Part shown: positions 19,497 through 27,955 of the stretch, in pieces
Layout: each line of letters begins with the position of its first letter
Numbering within the stretch: the first letter of the stretch is position 1
NCBI GenBank assembly: GCA_009701885.1
Contig: WLJH01000007.1
Location: 62,001 to 126,000 of the forward strand
Direction of reading: 5' to 3'
DNA length: 64,000 bases
DNA from: Actinomycetota bacterium
Lineage (GTDB): Bacteria > Actinomycetota > Actinomycetes > Propionibacteriales > Nocardioidaceae
Program-made: the position numbers and the translations under genes
Notes under the pieces: generated by a model
Database searches by the model: none
Told to the model about the DNA's origin: nothing
Seen by the model: the letters and a program-made list of their open reading frames with translations, nothing else

Positions 19497-19565
19497 GGCT
19501 CGACGGTAGGCAGCGCAACCGATGAAGGGAAGCGAAGGAATCTGCAGGTCCCTTAGCATCGCTTC

Positions 19566-20465
19566 ATGACGGCCCGTCCACCACTCACCGCGCCGCTGCC
19601 CGCGGCCCAGCTCGCCGCCCTCGTCGCGGTCGTGGACCACGGCACGTTCGAGGCCGCCGCCCGGGCGCTGCACGTGACACCGAGCGCGGTCAGCCAGCGG
19701 GTGCGTGCGCTGGAGTCGGCCGTCGGCCAGGTGCTCGTACGTCGGGCCGCACCCTGCACGGCCACCGACGCCGGCCTGGTGCTGGTGCGGCTGGGGCGCG
19801 CGCAGGCGCTGCTGGAGGCCGAGGCCCGCGGCCTCCTGCAGCCGCAGGAGGCCGGTCGCACGGAGCTGGGCGTGGCGGTCAACGCCGACTCCCTGGCGAC
19901 CTGGTTCCGCGACGTCCTCACCGCCGTCGCCGGCTGGGACGACGTGCTGCTGCGCCTGGAGGTCGAGGACCAGGCGCACTCCCACGACCTGCTGCGCCGC
20001 GGCGAGGCCCTGGCCGCGGTCACCAGCGACCCCGTGCCGGTGCAGGGCTGCTCGGTGGAGCACCTGGGGATGATGCGCTACCACGCGGCCGCGGCCACCT
20101 GGCTGGCCGAGCGGCACGCCGACGCCTCCGGCCGCCCCGACTGGAGCCGCCTCCCGATGGTCGTCTTCAACCCCAAGGACACCCTCCAGCACGACCTGCT
20201 GGCCGAGCTGGGCGTGAGCGCCCCGCCCGCGCACCGGGTCCCGACGTCCGCGGACTTCCTCGCTGCGGTCACGGCCGGTCTCGGCTGGGGCATGCTGCCC
20301 GAGGAGCAGCTGGTCCCGCTCGAGCGCGACGGGCGGCTCGTCCGGCTCGCGGCCGACCGGACCGTCGGCGTACCCCTCCACTGGCAGCGCTGGCGCCTGG
20401 ACTCCCCGCTGCTGGACCGGCTCACCGACGCCGTCCGCTCCGCGGCGGCGCGACACCTGGGCTGA
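19566..20465 (+). CDS. lysG: LysR-family regulator of ArgP/LysG type
   Basis: A 299-residue LysR regulator. The N-terminal helix-turn-helix (GTFEAAARALHVTPSAVSQR) is followed by a substrate-binding domain; SAVSQRVRALE is the usual ArgP/IciA wording. It diverges from the LysE exporter, so it should activate export when lysine or arginine accumulates. TAGCAT lies six bases before the ATG and there is no ribosome site, so the transcript is probably leaderless. lysG and argP are names for the same type; the effector is not proven here. Confidence 0.92.
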   Translation: MTARPPLTAPLPAAQLAALVAVVDHGTFEAAARALHVTPSAVSQRVRALESAVGQVLVRRAAPCTATDAGLVLVRLGRAQALLEAEARGLLQPQEAGRTELGVAVNADSLATWFRDVLTAVAGWDDVLLRLEVEDQAHSHDLLRRGEALAAVTSDPVPVQGCSVEHLGMMRYHAAAATWLAERHADASGRPDWSRLPMVVFNPKDTLQHDLLAELGVSAPPAHRVPTSADFLAAVTAGLGWGMLPEEQLVPLERDGRLVRLAADRTVGVPLHWQRWRLDSPLLDRLTDAVRSAAARHLG

Positions 20466-20476
20466 CGACGGCGGTG

Positions 20477-20542
20477 GGTAGTCCGAATCAGAATTGATCC
20501 CCAGCGCGCGCTGAGCATCAATCCGGATTCGGACTATCCCGC
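20477..20542. repeat. 66-nt palindromic element, copy 2 (probable bidirectional terminator)
   Basis: Begins GGTAGTCCGAATCAGAATTG and ends CGGACTATCCCGC. The outer arms pair almost fully. It differs from copy 1 (4583-4648) at about ten positions, several clustered in the unpaired region. It lies between the convergent lysG and fadE5 genes. Confidence 0.8.
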
Positions 20543-20608
20543 GCGCGAACGCCGACGGCCCGCCACCCCGGAGGGCAGCGGGCCGTCGTACGACGTGGGC
20601 TCAGTGCG

Positions 20609-22483
20609 TCAGAACGCAGCCTCGTCGAGGTCCATCAGCGCCAGGTCGGTCGACTCGGCGATCGCGCGCTCGGCGGAGAGCTTCGGGAGCACGTTCTGCG
20701 CGAAGAACTGCGCAGCGGCGACCTTGCCCTCGTAGAACGCCTTGTCCTTGCCGCCGCCGTCGGGGCCGCCGAGCTTCTCCAGCGCGACCTCGGCGCCGCG
20801 GAGCAGCAGCCAGGCGCAGACCACGTCACCGAGCGCCATCAGCAGGCGCGAGGTGTTGAGGCCGACCTTGTAGATGTTGCGGATCTCCTCCTGCGCCGAC
20901 ATCAGATCGTTGATCAGGTGACCGACCATGGCGTTGGCGTCGTCGAGCGCGGTGGCGAGCAGGGCGCGCTCGTTCTTCAGCCGGCCGTTGCCGGCCTCGG
21001 CGTCGAGGAACGCCTGGATCTCGCCGGCCACGTGGCCCAGCGCCCGGCCCTGGTCCTTGACGATCTTGCGGAAGAAGAAGTCCTGGCCCTGGATCGCGGT
21101 GGTGCCCTCGTAGAGGGTGTCGATCTTGGCGTCGCGGACGTACTGCTCGATGGGGTACTCCTGCAGGAAGCCGGAGCCACCGAAGGTCTGCAGGGACTCG
21201 GTGCCCAGCAGGGTCCACGAGCGCTCGGAGCCGTAGCCCTTCACGATCGGCAGCAGCAGGTCGTTGACCGCCTCGGCGAGCTTGGTCTCCTCGGAGTCCA
21301 TCGTGCCCTCGTGCTCGGCGATCATCACCTTGTCCTGCCAGGAGGCGGTGTAGAGCACGAGGGCGCGCATCGCCTCGGCGTAGGACTTCTGCGTCATCAG
21401 CGAGCGGCGCACGTCGGGGTGGTGGGTGATCGTGACGCGCGGCGCGGTCTTGTCGCCGGACTGGGTCAGGTCGGCGCCCTGCTGGCGGGTCTTGGCGAAC
21501 TCCAGGGCGTTGAGGTAGCCGGTGGAGAGGGTGGCGATGGCCTTGGTGCCGACCATCATCCGGGCGTTCTCGATGACCTGGAACATCTGCGCGATGCCGT
21601 CGTGGACCTCGCCGAGCAGCCAGCCGCGGGCCGGCTCGCCGCCGCCGACGGCCGGGTCGCCGAAGGTGACCTCGCAGGTGTTGGAGACCTTGATGCCCAT
21701 CTTGTGCTCGACGTTGGTGACGTAGGCGCCGTTGCGCTCGCCCAGCTCGCCGGTCTCGAGGTCGAAGTGGAACTTCGGGACGATGAAGAGCGAGAGGCCC
21801 TTGGTGCCCGGGCCACCGGCGCCCTCGACGCCCGAGGGGCGCGCGAGGACGAGGTGGATCACGTTGTCGGAGAGGTCGGACTCGGCGGAGGTGATGAACC
21901 GCTTGACGCCCTCGATGTTCCAGGTGCCGTCCTCGTTGGGGGTCGCCTTGGTGCGACCCGCGCCCACGTCGGAGCCGGCGTCGGGCTCGGTCAGCACCAT
22001 GGTGGCGACCCAGCCCTTGTCGATCATGAGCTGTGCGATCTTCTTGTCGCGCTCGATGCCGTTGCGGTGGAGCACGCCGGCGAACATCGGGCCGGCGCCG
22101 TACATCCAGATGGCGGGGTTGGCGCCGAGCACCAGCTCGCCCAGACCCCAGGAGATCGTCGGCGGGGCGGGCGTGCCGCCCAGCTCGGCGAAGGTCTGCA
22201 GGCGCCAGAACTCCGAGTCCATCCAGGCCTGGTAGCTCTTCTTGAACGACTCGGGGAGCGGCGCGGTGTTGGTGGCCGGGTCAAAGACCGGCGGGTTGCG
22301 GTCGGCGTCGACGAAGGACGCGGCGAGGTCCTCGCGGGCGAGGCGCTCGACCTCGGCCAGCACCTCGCGGGCGGTGTCGCCGTCGATGTCGGCGAACGGA
22401 CCGGTGCCCAGGACCTCGTCACGGTTGAGCACCTCGAAGAGGTTGAACTCGATGTCGCGCAGGTTGCTCTTGTAGTGGCTCAC
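20609..22483 (-). CDS. fadE5: Acyl-CoA dehydrogenase, FadE5 type
   Basis: A 624-residue flavoenzyme with the N-terminus [10 protein letters not shown] and the C-terminus LMDLDEAAF, which match my memory of mycobacterial FadE5. The FAD/substrate block [13 protein letters not shown] lies near residue 164 and the catalytic-Glu region [13 protein letters not shown] near 456. It has the extra C-terminal domain of the long bacterial acyl-CoA dehydrogenases. It performs the first step of beta-oxidation over a broad chain-length range and passes electrons to electron-transfer flavoprotein. Upstream lies TACTGGCCGGTA, a candidate operator resembling one before etfD. Confidence 0.94.
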   Translation of the reverse strand: MSHYKSNLRDIEFNLFEVLNRDEVLGTGPFADIDGDTAREVLAEVERLAREDLAASFVDADRNPPVFDPATNTAPLPESFKKSYQAWMDSEFWRLQTFAELGGTPAPPTISWGLGELVLGANPAIWMYGAGPMFAGVLHRNGIERDKKIAQLMIDKGWVATMVLTEPDAGSDVGAGRTKATPNEDGTWNIEGVKRFITSAESDLSDNVIHLVLARPSGVEGAGGPGTKGLSLFIVPKFHFDLETGELGERNGAYVTNVEHKMGIKVSNTCEVTFGDPAVGGGEPARGWLLGEVHDGIAQMFQVIENARMMVGTKAIATLSTGYLNALEFAKTRQQGADLTQSGDKTAPRVTITHHPDVRRSLMTQKSYAEAMRALVLYTASWQDKVMIAEHEGTMDSEETKLAEAVNDLLLPIVKGYGSERSWTLLGTESLQTFGGSGFLQEYPIEQYVRDAKIDTLYEGTTAIQGQDFFFRKIVKDQGRALGHVAGEIQAFLDAEAGNGRLKNERALLATALDDANAMVGHLINDLMSAQEEIRNIYKVGLNTSRLLMALGDVVCAWLLLRGAEVALEKLGGPDGGGKDKAFYEGKVAAAQFFAQNVLPKLSAERAIAESTDLALMDLDEAAF

Positions 22484-22542
22484 GGGGGCCCACCTTCTGC
22501 TCTCGGGAACCGGCGTCGCATGGGGGCAGCACGTCGGTGTGC

Positions 22543-22554
22543 TACTGGCCGGTA
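22543..22554. promoter_or_regulatory. Imperfect palindrome TACTGGCCGGTA upstream of fadE5
   Basis: A TAC-N6-GTA palindrome with a GGCC core in the 250-bp region shared by fadE5 and the divergent Rrf2 gene, about 60 bases before the fadE5 ATG. It resembles CTACCGGTAG before etfD and TetR-type operators in general. Speculative. Confidence 0.35.
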
Positions 22555-22733
22555 ATAAGCGATGATACGCGCGAGTAACTTAGCGGGCAACCACTTCCGG
22601 GTGACGTCCAGATCGGCCGGAACCGGTGCCTGGCAAGGGAATCCGGTGACCGACCGCGTCGGGGCCGCGGCGGCGGGCTGGCCAGGTCGACGATGTCGAG
22701 TGACTCGATCGACTCCTCTGACACACTGGCCCC

Positions 22734-23192
22734 ATGCGCGTCTCCGCCAAGTCCGACTACGCCCTGCGGGCGCTGATCGAGATGTCGGGACGCGTCGGGG
22801 GCCCCGCCGTGAGCGCCGAGGAGCTCGGCAGGCTGCAGGACATCCCTCGCAACTTCCTGCAGGCGATCCTCGCCGACCTGCGCCGCGCCGGCGTCGTGCT
22901 GAGCCAGCGCGGCCAGTCCGGCGGGTGGCGGCTGGCCCGTCCGGCCAGCGAGGTCTCGGTGGCCGACGTGATCCGTGCCGTCGACGGCCCGCTCGTCTCC
23001 GTCTACGGCCTGCGCCCGGAGTCGGTGGAGTACAACGAGCGCGCCGAGCCGCTCCAGCAGGTCTGGATCGCCGCCCGTCGCTCGCTGCGCGACGTCTTCG
23101 AGCACGTCTCCATCCAGCAACTCGCCGACCAGCAGCTGCCCGACTGCGTGTCCCAGCGGACCGCGGACGAGGACGCCTGGGCACCGCACTGA
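22734..23192 (+). CDS. Rrf2-family transcriptional regulator without Fe-S cysteines
   Basis: A 152-residue Rrf2 protein. MRVSAKSDYALRAL and the winged helix IPRNFLQAILADLRRAGVV are clear. The three-cysteine cluster (CX5-7CX5-7C) of IscR/NsrR/RsrR sensors is absent; the only Cys (LPDCVSQ) is near the C-terminus. It should therefore act like CymR or a ligand-binding Rrf2 factor rather than as an Fe-S sensor. It diverges from fadE5 across 250 bases and may regulate it. Start at ATG 22734; the preceding CACACT with eight bases could be a leaderless -10. Confidence 0.9.
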   Translation: MRVSAKSDYALRALIEMSGRVGGPAVSAEELGRLQDIPRNFLQAILADLRRAGVVLSQRGQSGGWRLARPASEVSVADVIRAVDGPLVSVYGLRPESVEYNERAEPLQQVWIAARRSLRDVFEHVSIQQLADQQLPDCVSQRTADEDAWAPH

Positions 23193-23244
23193 CCGCCGGG
23201 ACGGCCGGCTCGACGTACGACGGGGGGCCGGTGCGGCCCCCGGG

Positions 23245-24435
23245 TCAGCCCTCGACGAGGGCGGCGGCGAGCCGGGTGCGGAGGCTGGCCCGCTTGCGCT
23301 CGAGCTTGGCGTTGCGCTTGAGGAGGTCCTCGACGTGCTCGCGGGTGCGGGCCAGCTCGACCAGCAGGTCGCCCAGCGCGTCGGTGGTGGTCGCGAGCCG
23401 CTCCTCGGTCGTGGGCTCCACGACCGCCCGGACCGGCGCGGGCGAGGGCAGCAGCGGCGTGGTGTCGCCGACGACGTCGTACCCGCCGTCGGCGAGGGCC
23501 TTGCGCCAGCGCTCGCCGAGGTCGAGGAGCTCCTCGTGCAGGTCCGCGGGTGCCGGGGGGAGGGCGTCGGAGGTCGGTGCCAGGTGGGCGTCGACCAGCT
23601 GGCGCCGGATCCGCCCGTCCGCGCGGCCGTCGACCGAGGCGTTGACGCCGCGCAGCACCTCGAGCGAGCCCAGGGACGAGCCCAGGGACGAGCCCAGCGC
23701 GCCCGCGGCACCCGTCGCACCGGCGGGGCCCGAGAGGCCCGCCGGGTCGAGGGTGACGGCACTCGCGTGGGTGTCGACCGGCAGCGCGCCGGGGTCGGCG
23801 CCGACGACGCGGGCGACGCACCGCCAGGTGGCGAGGACCGGGTCCTCGCCCGGCTGCGGGACCACGACGTGCACCCGGTCGGGGCGGCGCAGCTCCGAGG
23901 ACCAGCGCTCCAGCACCTGCTCCACGTCCTGGTCGGCCCAGAAGGCACCGGCCTCGTCGAGTCGGCGGGCCGGGTCCAGGACGCGGCGGGCGTAGCGACG
24001 CAGCTCCAGGTCGGAGCCGGCGCGGACCGCCTCGGACCACGCGGCGACCAGCTGCCGCGCGGGGTCGGCCAGCGTCGCGACGAGGTGTACCTCGAAGCCG
24101 GCGAGGCTGTCCAGCAGCAGGGCGACCTGCTCACGCGTGGCGCCGGCCAACAGGTCGTCGGAGACGACGACCGCGTCGTGGGTCTTGGCGCCCTCCTTGC
24201 GCGCACGCTTGCACAGCAGCGCGAGGGTCCCCTCGACCTCCTTGCGCTTCAGCCCGTAGGTGCCGTGCAGGCGGCGCAGCTCCAGGGCGGCACGACGCGC
24301 CTCGTCGGCGCTGCGGGCAGGGACCCGGACGCCGGCCTCCGCGAGCGGGCCGGCGTGGGCGGCGAGCACGGCGGCGAGGCCGCCGGCGCCGGTGTGGGGG
24401 AGTCCGAGGTGGACGACGAACCTGCGCTTGGCCAT
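23245..24435 (-). CDS. Sulfotransferase-like P-loop protein (hypothetical)
   Basis: A 396-residue protein. The N-terminus RFVVHLGLPHTGAGGLAAVL resembles the HIGxPKTGTT phosphosulfate-binding loop of bacterial sulfotransferases, and ATLADPARQLVAAWSE fits the second (3'-phosphate) motif. The C-terminus (about 330-396) is charged and helical, a likely coiled coil. A small tandem LGSSLGSSLGS occurs in the middle. Start at ATG 24435; the larger track ORF runs into the upstream gene. Likely a cytosolic carbohydrate or glycopeptide sulfotransferase relative. The Lys of the usual motif is replaced by His, so activity is uncertain. Confidence 0.65.
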   Translation of the reverse strand: MAKRRFVVHLGLPHTGAGGLAAVLAAHAGPLAEAGVRVPARSADEARRAALELRRLHGTYGLKRKEVEGTLALLCKRARKEGAKTHDAVVVSDDLLAGATREQVALLLDSLAGFEVHLVATLADPARQLVAAWSEAVRAGSDLELRRYARRVLDPARRLDEAGAFWADQDVEQVLERWSSELRRPDRVHVVVPQPGEDPVLATWRCVARVVGADPGALPVDTHASAVTLDPAGLSGPAGATGAAGALGSSLGSSLGSLEVLRGVNASVDGRADGRIRRQLVDAHLAPTSDALPPAPADLHEELLDLGERWRKALADGGYDVVGDTTPLLPSPAPVRAVVEPTTEERLATTTDALGDLLVELARTREHVEDLLKRNAKLERKRASLRTRLAAALVEG

Positions 24436-24503
24436 GCCGCCAGCGTGGTCCCGCCAGGGGAGCGGCAGGTGAACGGCGGGGTGGCGCCCCGCCGACGCCT
24501 CGC

Positions 24504-24989
24504 CTAAGCCTGGGTGAAGGAGGCCATGGTGCGCTCGGGCTCCCAGTAGGCCTTCATCGAGCTCACGCGCCCCTCGTCGTCGACGACGTAGACCATGATG
24601 AGGTCGGTCGTGGTGTGCGAGCCGTCGGCGAAGGCCGTGCGGATCGAGCCGATGTTGGCGCAGGTGTTGCTGCCCGGGTTGGCGAAGGACTCGGTGATGG
24701 TGAAGGCGAAGGTGTCGATCGGCGCGATCGCCTGCTCCCAGAACGCCCGGATGCCCGCGTGCCCGCGGTGGCCCTTGCCCTCGGGGTCGAACATCGAGGG
24801 GCCGACCGGGTCCTCGACGACCCCGTCCTCGGCGTACACCGTCAGCCACTCCTCCAGGTCGCCCTTGGCGACCGCGGAGTAGGAGCGCATCGAGGCCATC
24901 CGCGCCGGGTGCTCGTCGGTGCTGGCGCGCCAGTCGATGGCGTCGGAGGTGAGGGCTGCGGGGCGGGCGGAGCCGGTCGTGGTCGTCAC
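24504..24989 (-). CDS. NTF2-like (SnoaL/ketosteroid-isomerase-fold) protein
   Basis: A 161-residue single-domain protein with the cone-shaped NTF2 fold pattern: YSAVAKGDLEEWLTVYAEDGVVEDPVG at the N-terminal helix/strand and a YVVDDEGRVSSMKAYWEP C-terminal strand pair. The family includes steroid isomerases and polyketide cyclases. GTG 24989 is supported by TACGAT six bases upstream (leaderless). A KstR-like palindrome ten bases further up suggests control with steroid or lipid catabolism, but the catalytic Asp/Tyr set cannot be assigned with confidence. Confidence 0.8.
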   Translation of the reverse strand: MTTTTGSARPAALTSDAIDWRASTDEHPARMASMRSYSAVAKGDLEEWLTVYAEDGVVEDPVGPSMFDPEGKGHRGHAGIRAFWEQAIAPIDTFAFTITESFANPGSNTCANIGSIRTAFADGSHTTTDLIMVYVVDDEGRVSSMKAYWEPERTMASFTQA

Positions 24990-25010
24990 GAGCGGATCGT
25001 ACGACGGAAC

Positions 25011-25024
25011 GAGAACGTGTTCTA
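25011..25024. promoter_or_regulatory. KstR-like box upstream of the NTF2-like gene
   Basis: GAGAACGTGTTCTA matches the mycobacterial KstR operator TnnAACnnGTTnnA at all but the first defined position. It lies ten bases upstream of the predicted -10 of the NTF2-like gene, at the -35 region, where a repressor would block transcription. Confidence 0.5.
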
Positions 25025-25151
25025 GATCTCCGTCTCTCGCGTACGTCGGCGGGACCGGCGCCCGAGGTCAGCACTGCGCCCGGGGGCTGATCTGAACCGC
25101 CGAGCCGTCACTTCCGAACCGCCGACCGGGCAGTTCTGAGCCCCCGACCGG

Positions 25152-25784
25152 TCAGTCCTGCACGTGCCGCTGGGCCCACTCCACGAGCGGGCGCAGCGAG
25201 CGCCAGTCGTCGCGCACCAGGTCGAGCGCCGTGGCCGTGTGGATCTCCGGGCCGAAGCCGTGCTGCCTGCCCAGGGTCAGCGACTTGTGCCGCAGCAGGG
25301 CGATCCGCGGGTGGTCGGCGTCGAAGCCGCGCGGGTGGGTCTTGAGGGTGTCGCCGCCGACCTCGAAGCCCCGCCCCTCCAGCCCCGCGACCAGCGCCTC
25401 CAGCTCGGGTCCGAAGCGCTCGTGCGCGACGGCCTCGCGGTACGCCGCCAGGCGGGTGCCCGACGCCTCATAGAACCCGGCACCGGTGCGCAGGCCGGCG
25501 GGGCTGATCTCGACGTACCACCCCGTCGCCGGGCCGACCCCGACGTACGCGCCCTGGTGGGTCTTGTACGGCGTCTTGTCCTTGGCGAACCGCACGTCGC
25601 GGTAGGGCCGGAAGATCTTCGCGGTCCCGAACTCCGCCTCGAGCTCCTTGCACAGCGCCGTCATCGGCGCTTTCACGGACTCGGCGTACACGTGCTTGTG
25701 GGCCTCCCAGAACGACTTGGTGTTGTCGACCTCGAGGTCGTCGTAGAAGTCGAGCGCCGCGACGGGGAAACCGGTGAACTCCAC
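25152..25784 (-). CDS. DUF2461 family protein
   Basis: A 210-residue protein of the DUF2461/TIGR02453 family. FYDDLEVDNTKSFWEAHK at the start, RPYRDVRFAKDKTPYKTHQG in the middle and HPRGFDADHP near residue 150 are its conserved blocks. No function is established for the family. GTG 25784 has TAGGGT six bases upstream, fitting a leaderless promoter. It lies downstream of the tRNA-Gly and its tandem fragments on the same strand. Confidence 0.88.
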   Translation of the reverse strand: MEFTGFPVAALDFYDDLEVDNTKSFWEAHKHVYAESVKAPMTALCKELEAEFGTAKIFRPYRDVRFAKDKTPYKTHQGAYVGVGPATGWYVEISPAGLRTGAGFYEASGTRLAAYREAVAHERFGPELEALVAGLEGRGFEVGGDTLKTHPRGFDADHPRIALLRHKSLTLGRQHGFGPEIHTATALDLVRDDWRSLRPLVEWAQRHVQD

Positions 25785-25871
25785 GACTCGACCCTAGAAG
25801 CAACCGAGCCCACCGCGGGGGTGGGCTCTCGGTGGTGCGTGGTGCGTGGCGCTCTGCGCGCCCCTGGAATG

Positions 25872-26041
25872 TGGAGCGGATGACGAGACTCGAACTCGCG
25901 ACATCGACGGTGGGCAGAGCGTCGCGCTCTGCGCGCCACGTGGGGGTCTAGGGAACTGGAGCGGATGACGAGACTCGAACTCGCGACATCGACGGTGGGC
26001 AGAGCGTCGCGCTCTGCGCGCCACGTGGCGGTCTAGGGAAC
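25872..26041 (-). repeat. Two 85-bp tandem repeats carrying tRNA-Gly 3' halves (pseudo-tRNAs)
   Basis: Units 25872-25956 and 25957-26041 are identical except for one base. Each begins (plus strand) with the same 37 bases as the 3' end of the real tRNA-Gly, from CCA through the T arm to the anticodon stem. Each then continues with GCAGAGCG-TCG-CGCTCTGC, where the anticodon and D arm should be, and lacks the 5' acceptor half. The period equals the distance to the intact tRNA, so the array is tandem and in phase with it. Confidence 0.9.
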
Positions 26042-26117
26042 TGGAGCGGATGACGAGACTCGAACTCGCGACATCGACCTTGGGAAGGTCGCGCTCTACC
26101 AACTGAGCTACATCCGC
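26042..26117 (-). tRNA. tRNA-Gly (anticodon CCC)
   Basis: A 76-base cloverleaf on the minus strand with acceptor GCGGATG/CATCCGC, D arm GCTC/GAGC, anticodon stem CGACC/GGTCG enclosing TTCCCAA (anticodon CCC), T arm GCGAG/CTCGT around TTCGAGT, discriminator T and encoded CCA. All stems pair. It decodes GGG glycine codons. Two tandem decayed copies follow it downstream. Confidence 0.95.
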
Positions 26118-26177
26118 ACGACCGGCTGACCGGCCGCCGTCATGCTAGACGATCGGCGGCCCAGGCGGGTGCGGGGG

Positions 26178-27845
26178 TCAGCGCGGGTCGGGGAGCGGCG
26201 GGTAGCGGCGGTCGCACTCGGCCGGGCCCTGGCACGAGCGCAGGTCGCGGAGCCGCGAGCGCAGGGCGTCGAGCACGTCGGCGTACCCCCGGGCGCCGCG
26301 GCGCAGGTCGCCACTGCGCAGCTCCAGCAGGTTGTCGAGCTCGTGCGGGTCGACCTCGCGGTCGTAGAGCTCGGACTGGCCGGTGAAGTGCTCGGCGTAG
26401 GTGTAGCGGGCGGTCGTGACGCCGCGGAAGGCCCAGCCGTCGTTGCCGCGCACGGCTGCGCGACGCTTGGTGCCGGCTTGGATGAGCACCGTGCTGGACA
26501 GCGGTCGCGCCCGGTCGCCGCGGAACAGGTCCAGCAGCGAGCGCCCGTCGACGCGGCCCGAGCGGCGCACGTCCTCCAGGGCGCCGGCGGCGTCGAGGAT
26601 GGTGGGCGCGAGGTCGACGGTCTCGGCGAGGGCGGTCGAGGTCTCGCCCGAGGGGACTCCGGGACCGCGGACCAGCAGCGGCACCTGGAGGTTCTCGTCG
26701 TAGACCTGGTTCTTGCCGCGCAGCCGGTGCTCGCCGAGCAGGAAGCCGTTGTCGGAGGTGAAGACCACCAGGGTGCGGCCGAGCTCGCCGGTGCGCTCGA
26801 GGGTGCGCAGGATCGAGGCGTTGGCCTCGTCGACGGCCGCGAGCGAGCGCAGTCGCTGCCGGTGCGTGCGCAGCACCTCCGCCTCGGGCACCTTCGCGCC
26901 GATCCCGGAGTAGCGCGGCTTGTCGGACACGTCGGCCTCGTTGTACGACGGCTTCCGCATCGACGGCGGGCGGGCGTCGTGGTGCAGCCGGTCGTGCCGC
27001 TCGGCGCTGAACGGGTAGCCGACCGGCTTCCCGCCGACGATCGCCTCGTGCGGCGCGACGTGGCTGACCCACAGGAAGAACGGCTTCGCGGCCGGGGCCT
27101 GCTCGCGCACCCACGCCGACGAGCGCCGCGCCAGCACGTCCGTGGCGTAGCCCTTCGGCGTGACCGGGCGCCCGTCGTCGAGGAAGGTCGTGCGCGTGTA
27201 GGCGTAGGTGCGCTCGGTCGTCGGGTCCCACCAGTCCCAGCCGCGCGGGCGGGGCGAGCGGGCGGTGTAGCCGTTGAGCATCTTGCCGGTGAAGCCGGTG
27301 CGGTAGCCGGCCTGGCGCATCCAGGTCCCGAGGTTTCCGCGCAGGTTGCGCCCGTCGCGGTACGCCGCGAACCGTGCGTGGCCGCCGAACGGGCCGTCGT
27401 TGTGCTTGACCCCGTTGTTGTGGGCGTACTCCCCGGTGAAGATCTCCGCCCGGGCCGGGCAGCACAGCGGGTGCGGGGAGATCGCGTTGACGAAGTCGAC
27501 CCCGCGCCCGCCCAGGAGGCGACGGGTGAGCGGCATGGCGGAGAGGTCGGTGTCGGCCTGGTCGTCGGTGGTGATGAGCACGATGTTGGGGCGGCGGGCC
27601 TTGCGGGCCGACGGAGCGACCGCGCCTGGTCCCGCGCCGGCCGCTGCCGGGGCGAGGGCCGCCGGGGCGAGGGCCGCGGCGCGGACGGTCGCGCCGCGTG
27701 AGGTCGCGTCGTCACCGGTGGGGTCGGGTGCGACGACGCCGACGGCCAGGACCCCCGCGAGCACGGTGAGGCCCACCTGGGCGGCGAGCGCGACGGCGCG
27801 GCGGCGCGTCCGTGCGGGCGCGGACGGGCGACGGGAGAGGGACAC
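26178..27845 (-). CDS. Secreted type I sulfatase
   Basis: A 555-residue sulfatase. An N-terminal hydrophobic segment (VALAAQVGLTVLAGVLAVGVV) with an Ala/Pro-rich linker indicates export or membrane anchoring. NIVLITTDDQADTD holds the calcium-binding Asp pair. CCPARAEIFTG (near residue 130) contains the CxPxR signature whose Cys is converted to formylglycine. GKMLNGY and TSDNGFLLGEH are further active-site blocks. It hydrolyses sulfate esters outside the cytoplasm; the substrate is unknown. A formylglycine-generating enzyme would be needed and is not in this window. GTG start with GAAGGG upstream. Confidence 0.92.
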   Translation of the reverse strand: MSLSRRPSAPARTRRRAVALAAQVGLTVLAGVLAVGVVAPDPTGDDATSRGATVRAAALAPAALAPAAAGAGPGAVAPSARKARRPNIVLITTDDQADTDLSAMPLTRRLLGGRGVDFVNAISPHPLCCPARAEIFTGEYAHNNGVKHNDGPFGGHARFAAYRDGRNLRGNLGTWMRQAGYRTGFTGKMLNGYTARSPRPRGWDWWDPTTERTYAYTRTTFLDDGRPVTPKGYATDVLARRSSAWVREQAPAAKPFFLWVSHVAPHEAIVGGKPVGYPFSAERHDRLHHDARPPSMRKPSYNEADVSDKPRYSGIGAKVPEAEVLRTHRQRLRSLAAVDEANASILRTLERTGELGRTLVVFTSDNGFLLGEHRLRGKNQVYDENLQVPLLVRGPGVPSGETSTALAETVDLAPTILDAAGALEDVRRSGRVDGRSLLDLFRGDRARPLSSTVLIQAGTKRRAAVRGNDGWAFRGVTTARYTYAEHFTGQSELYDREVDPHELDNLLELRSGDLRRGARGYADVLDALRSRLRDLRSCQGPAECDRRYPPLPDPR

Positions 27846-27955
27846 CGGGAGCCCTTCGGGTCAGGTGCGGGAGGGAGCGTCAGCAGGCTAGCCGCGGCCA
27901 CCCCCGCGGCGCAGCGGACGCGGCCGGCCCGGCCAGGCAGCGGGGAGGTCGGAGC

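Noticed and set aside
22562-23995. 477-aa plus-strand ORF over fadE5-rrf2-sulfotransferase
   Set aside because: Crosses a clear divergent promoter and two real genes in other frames.
25872-26041. Two additional functional tRNA genes
   Set aside because: The 5' acceptor strand and a proper anticodon arm are missing, so no cloverleaf can form.
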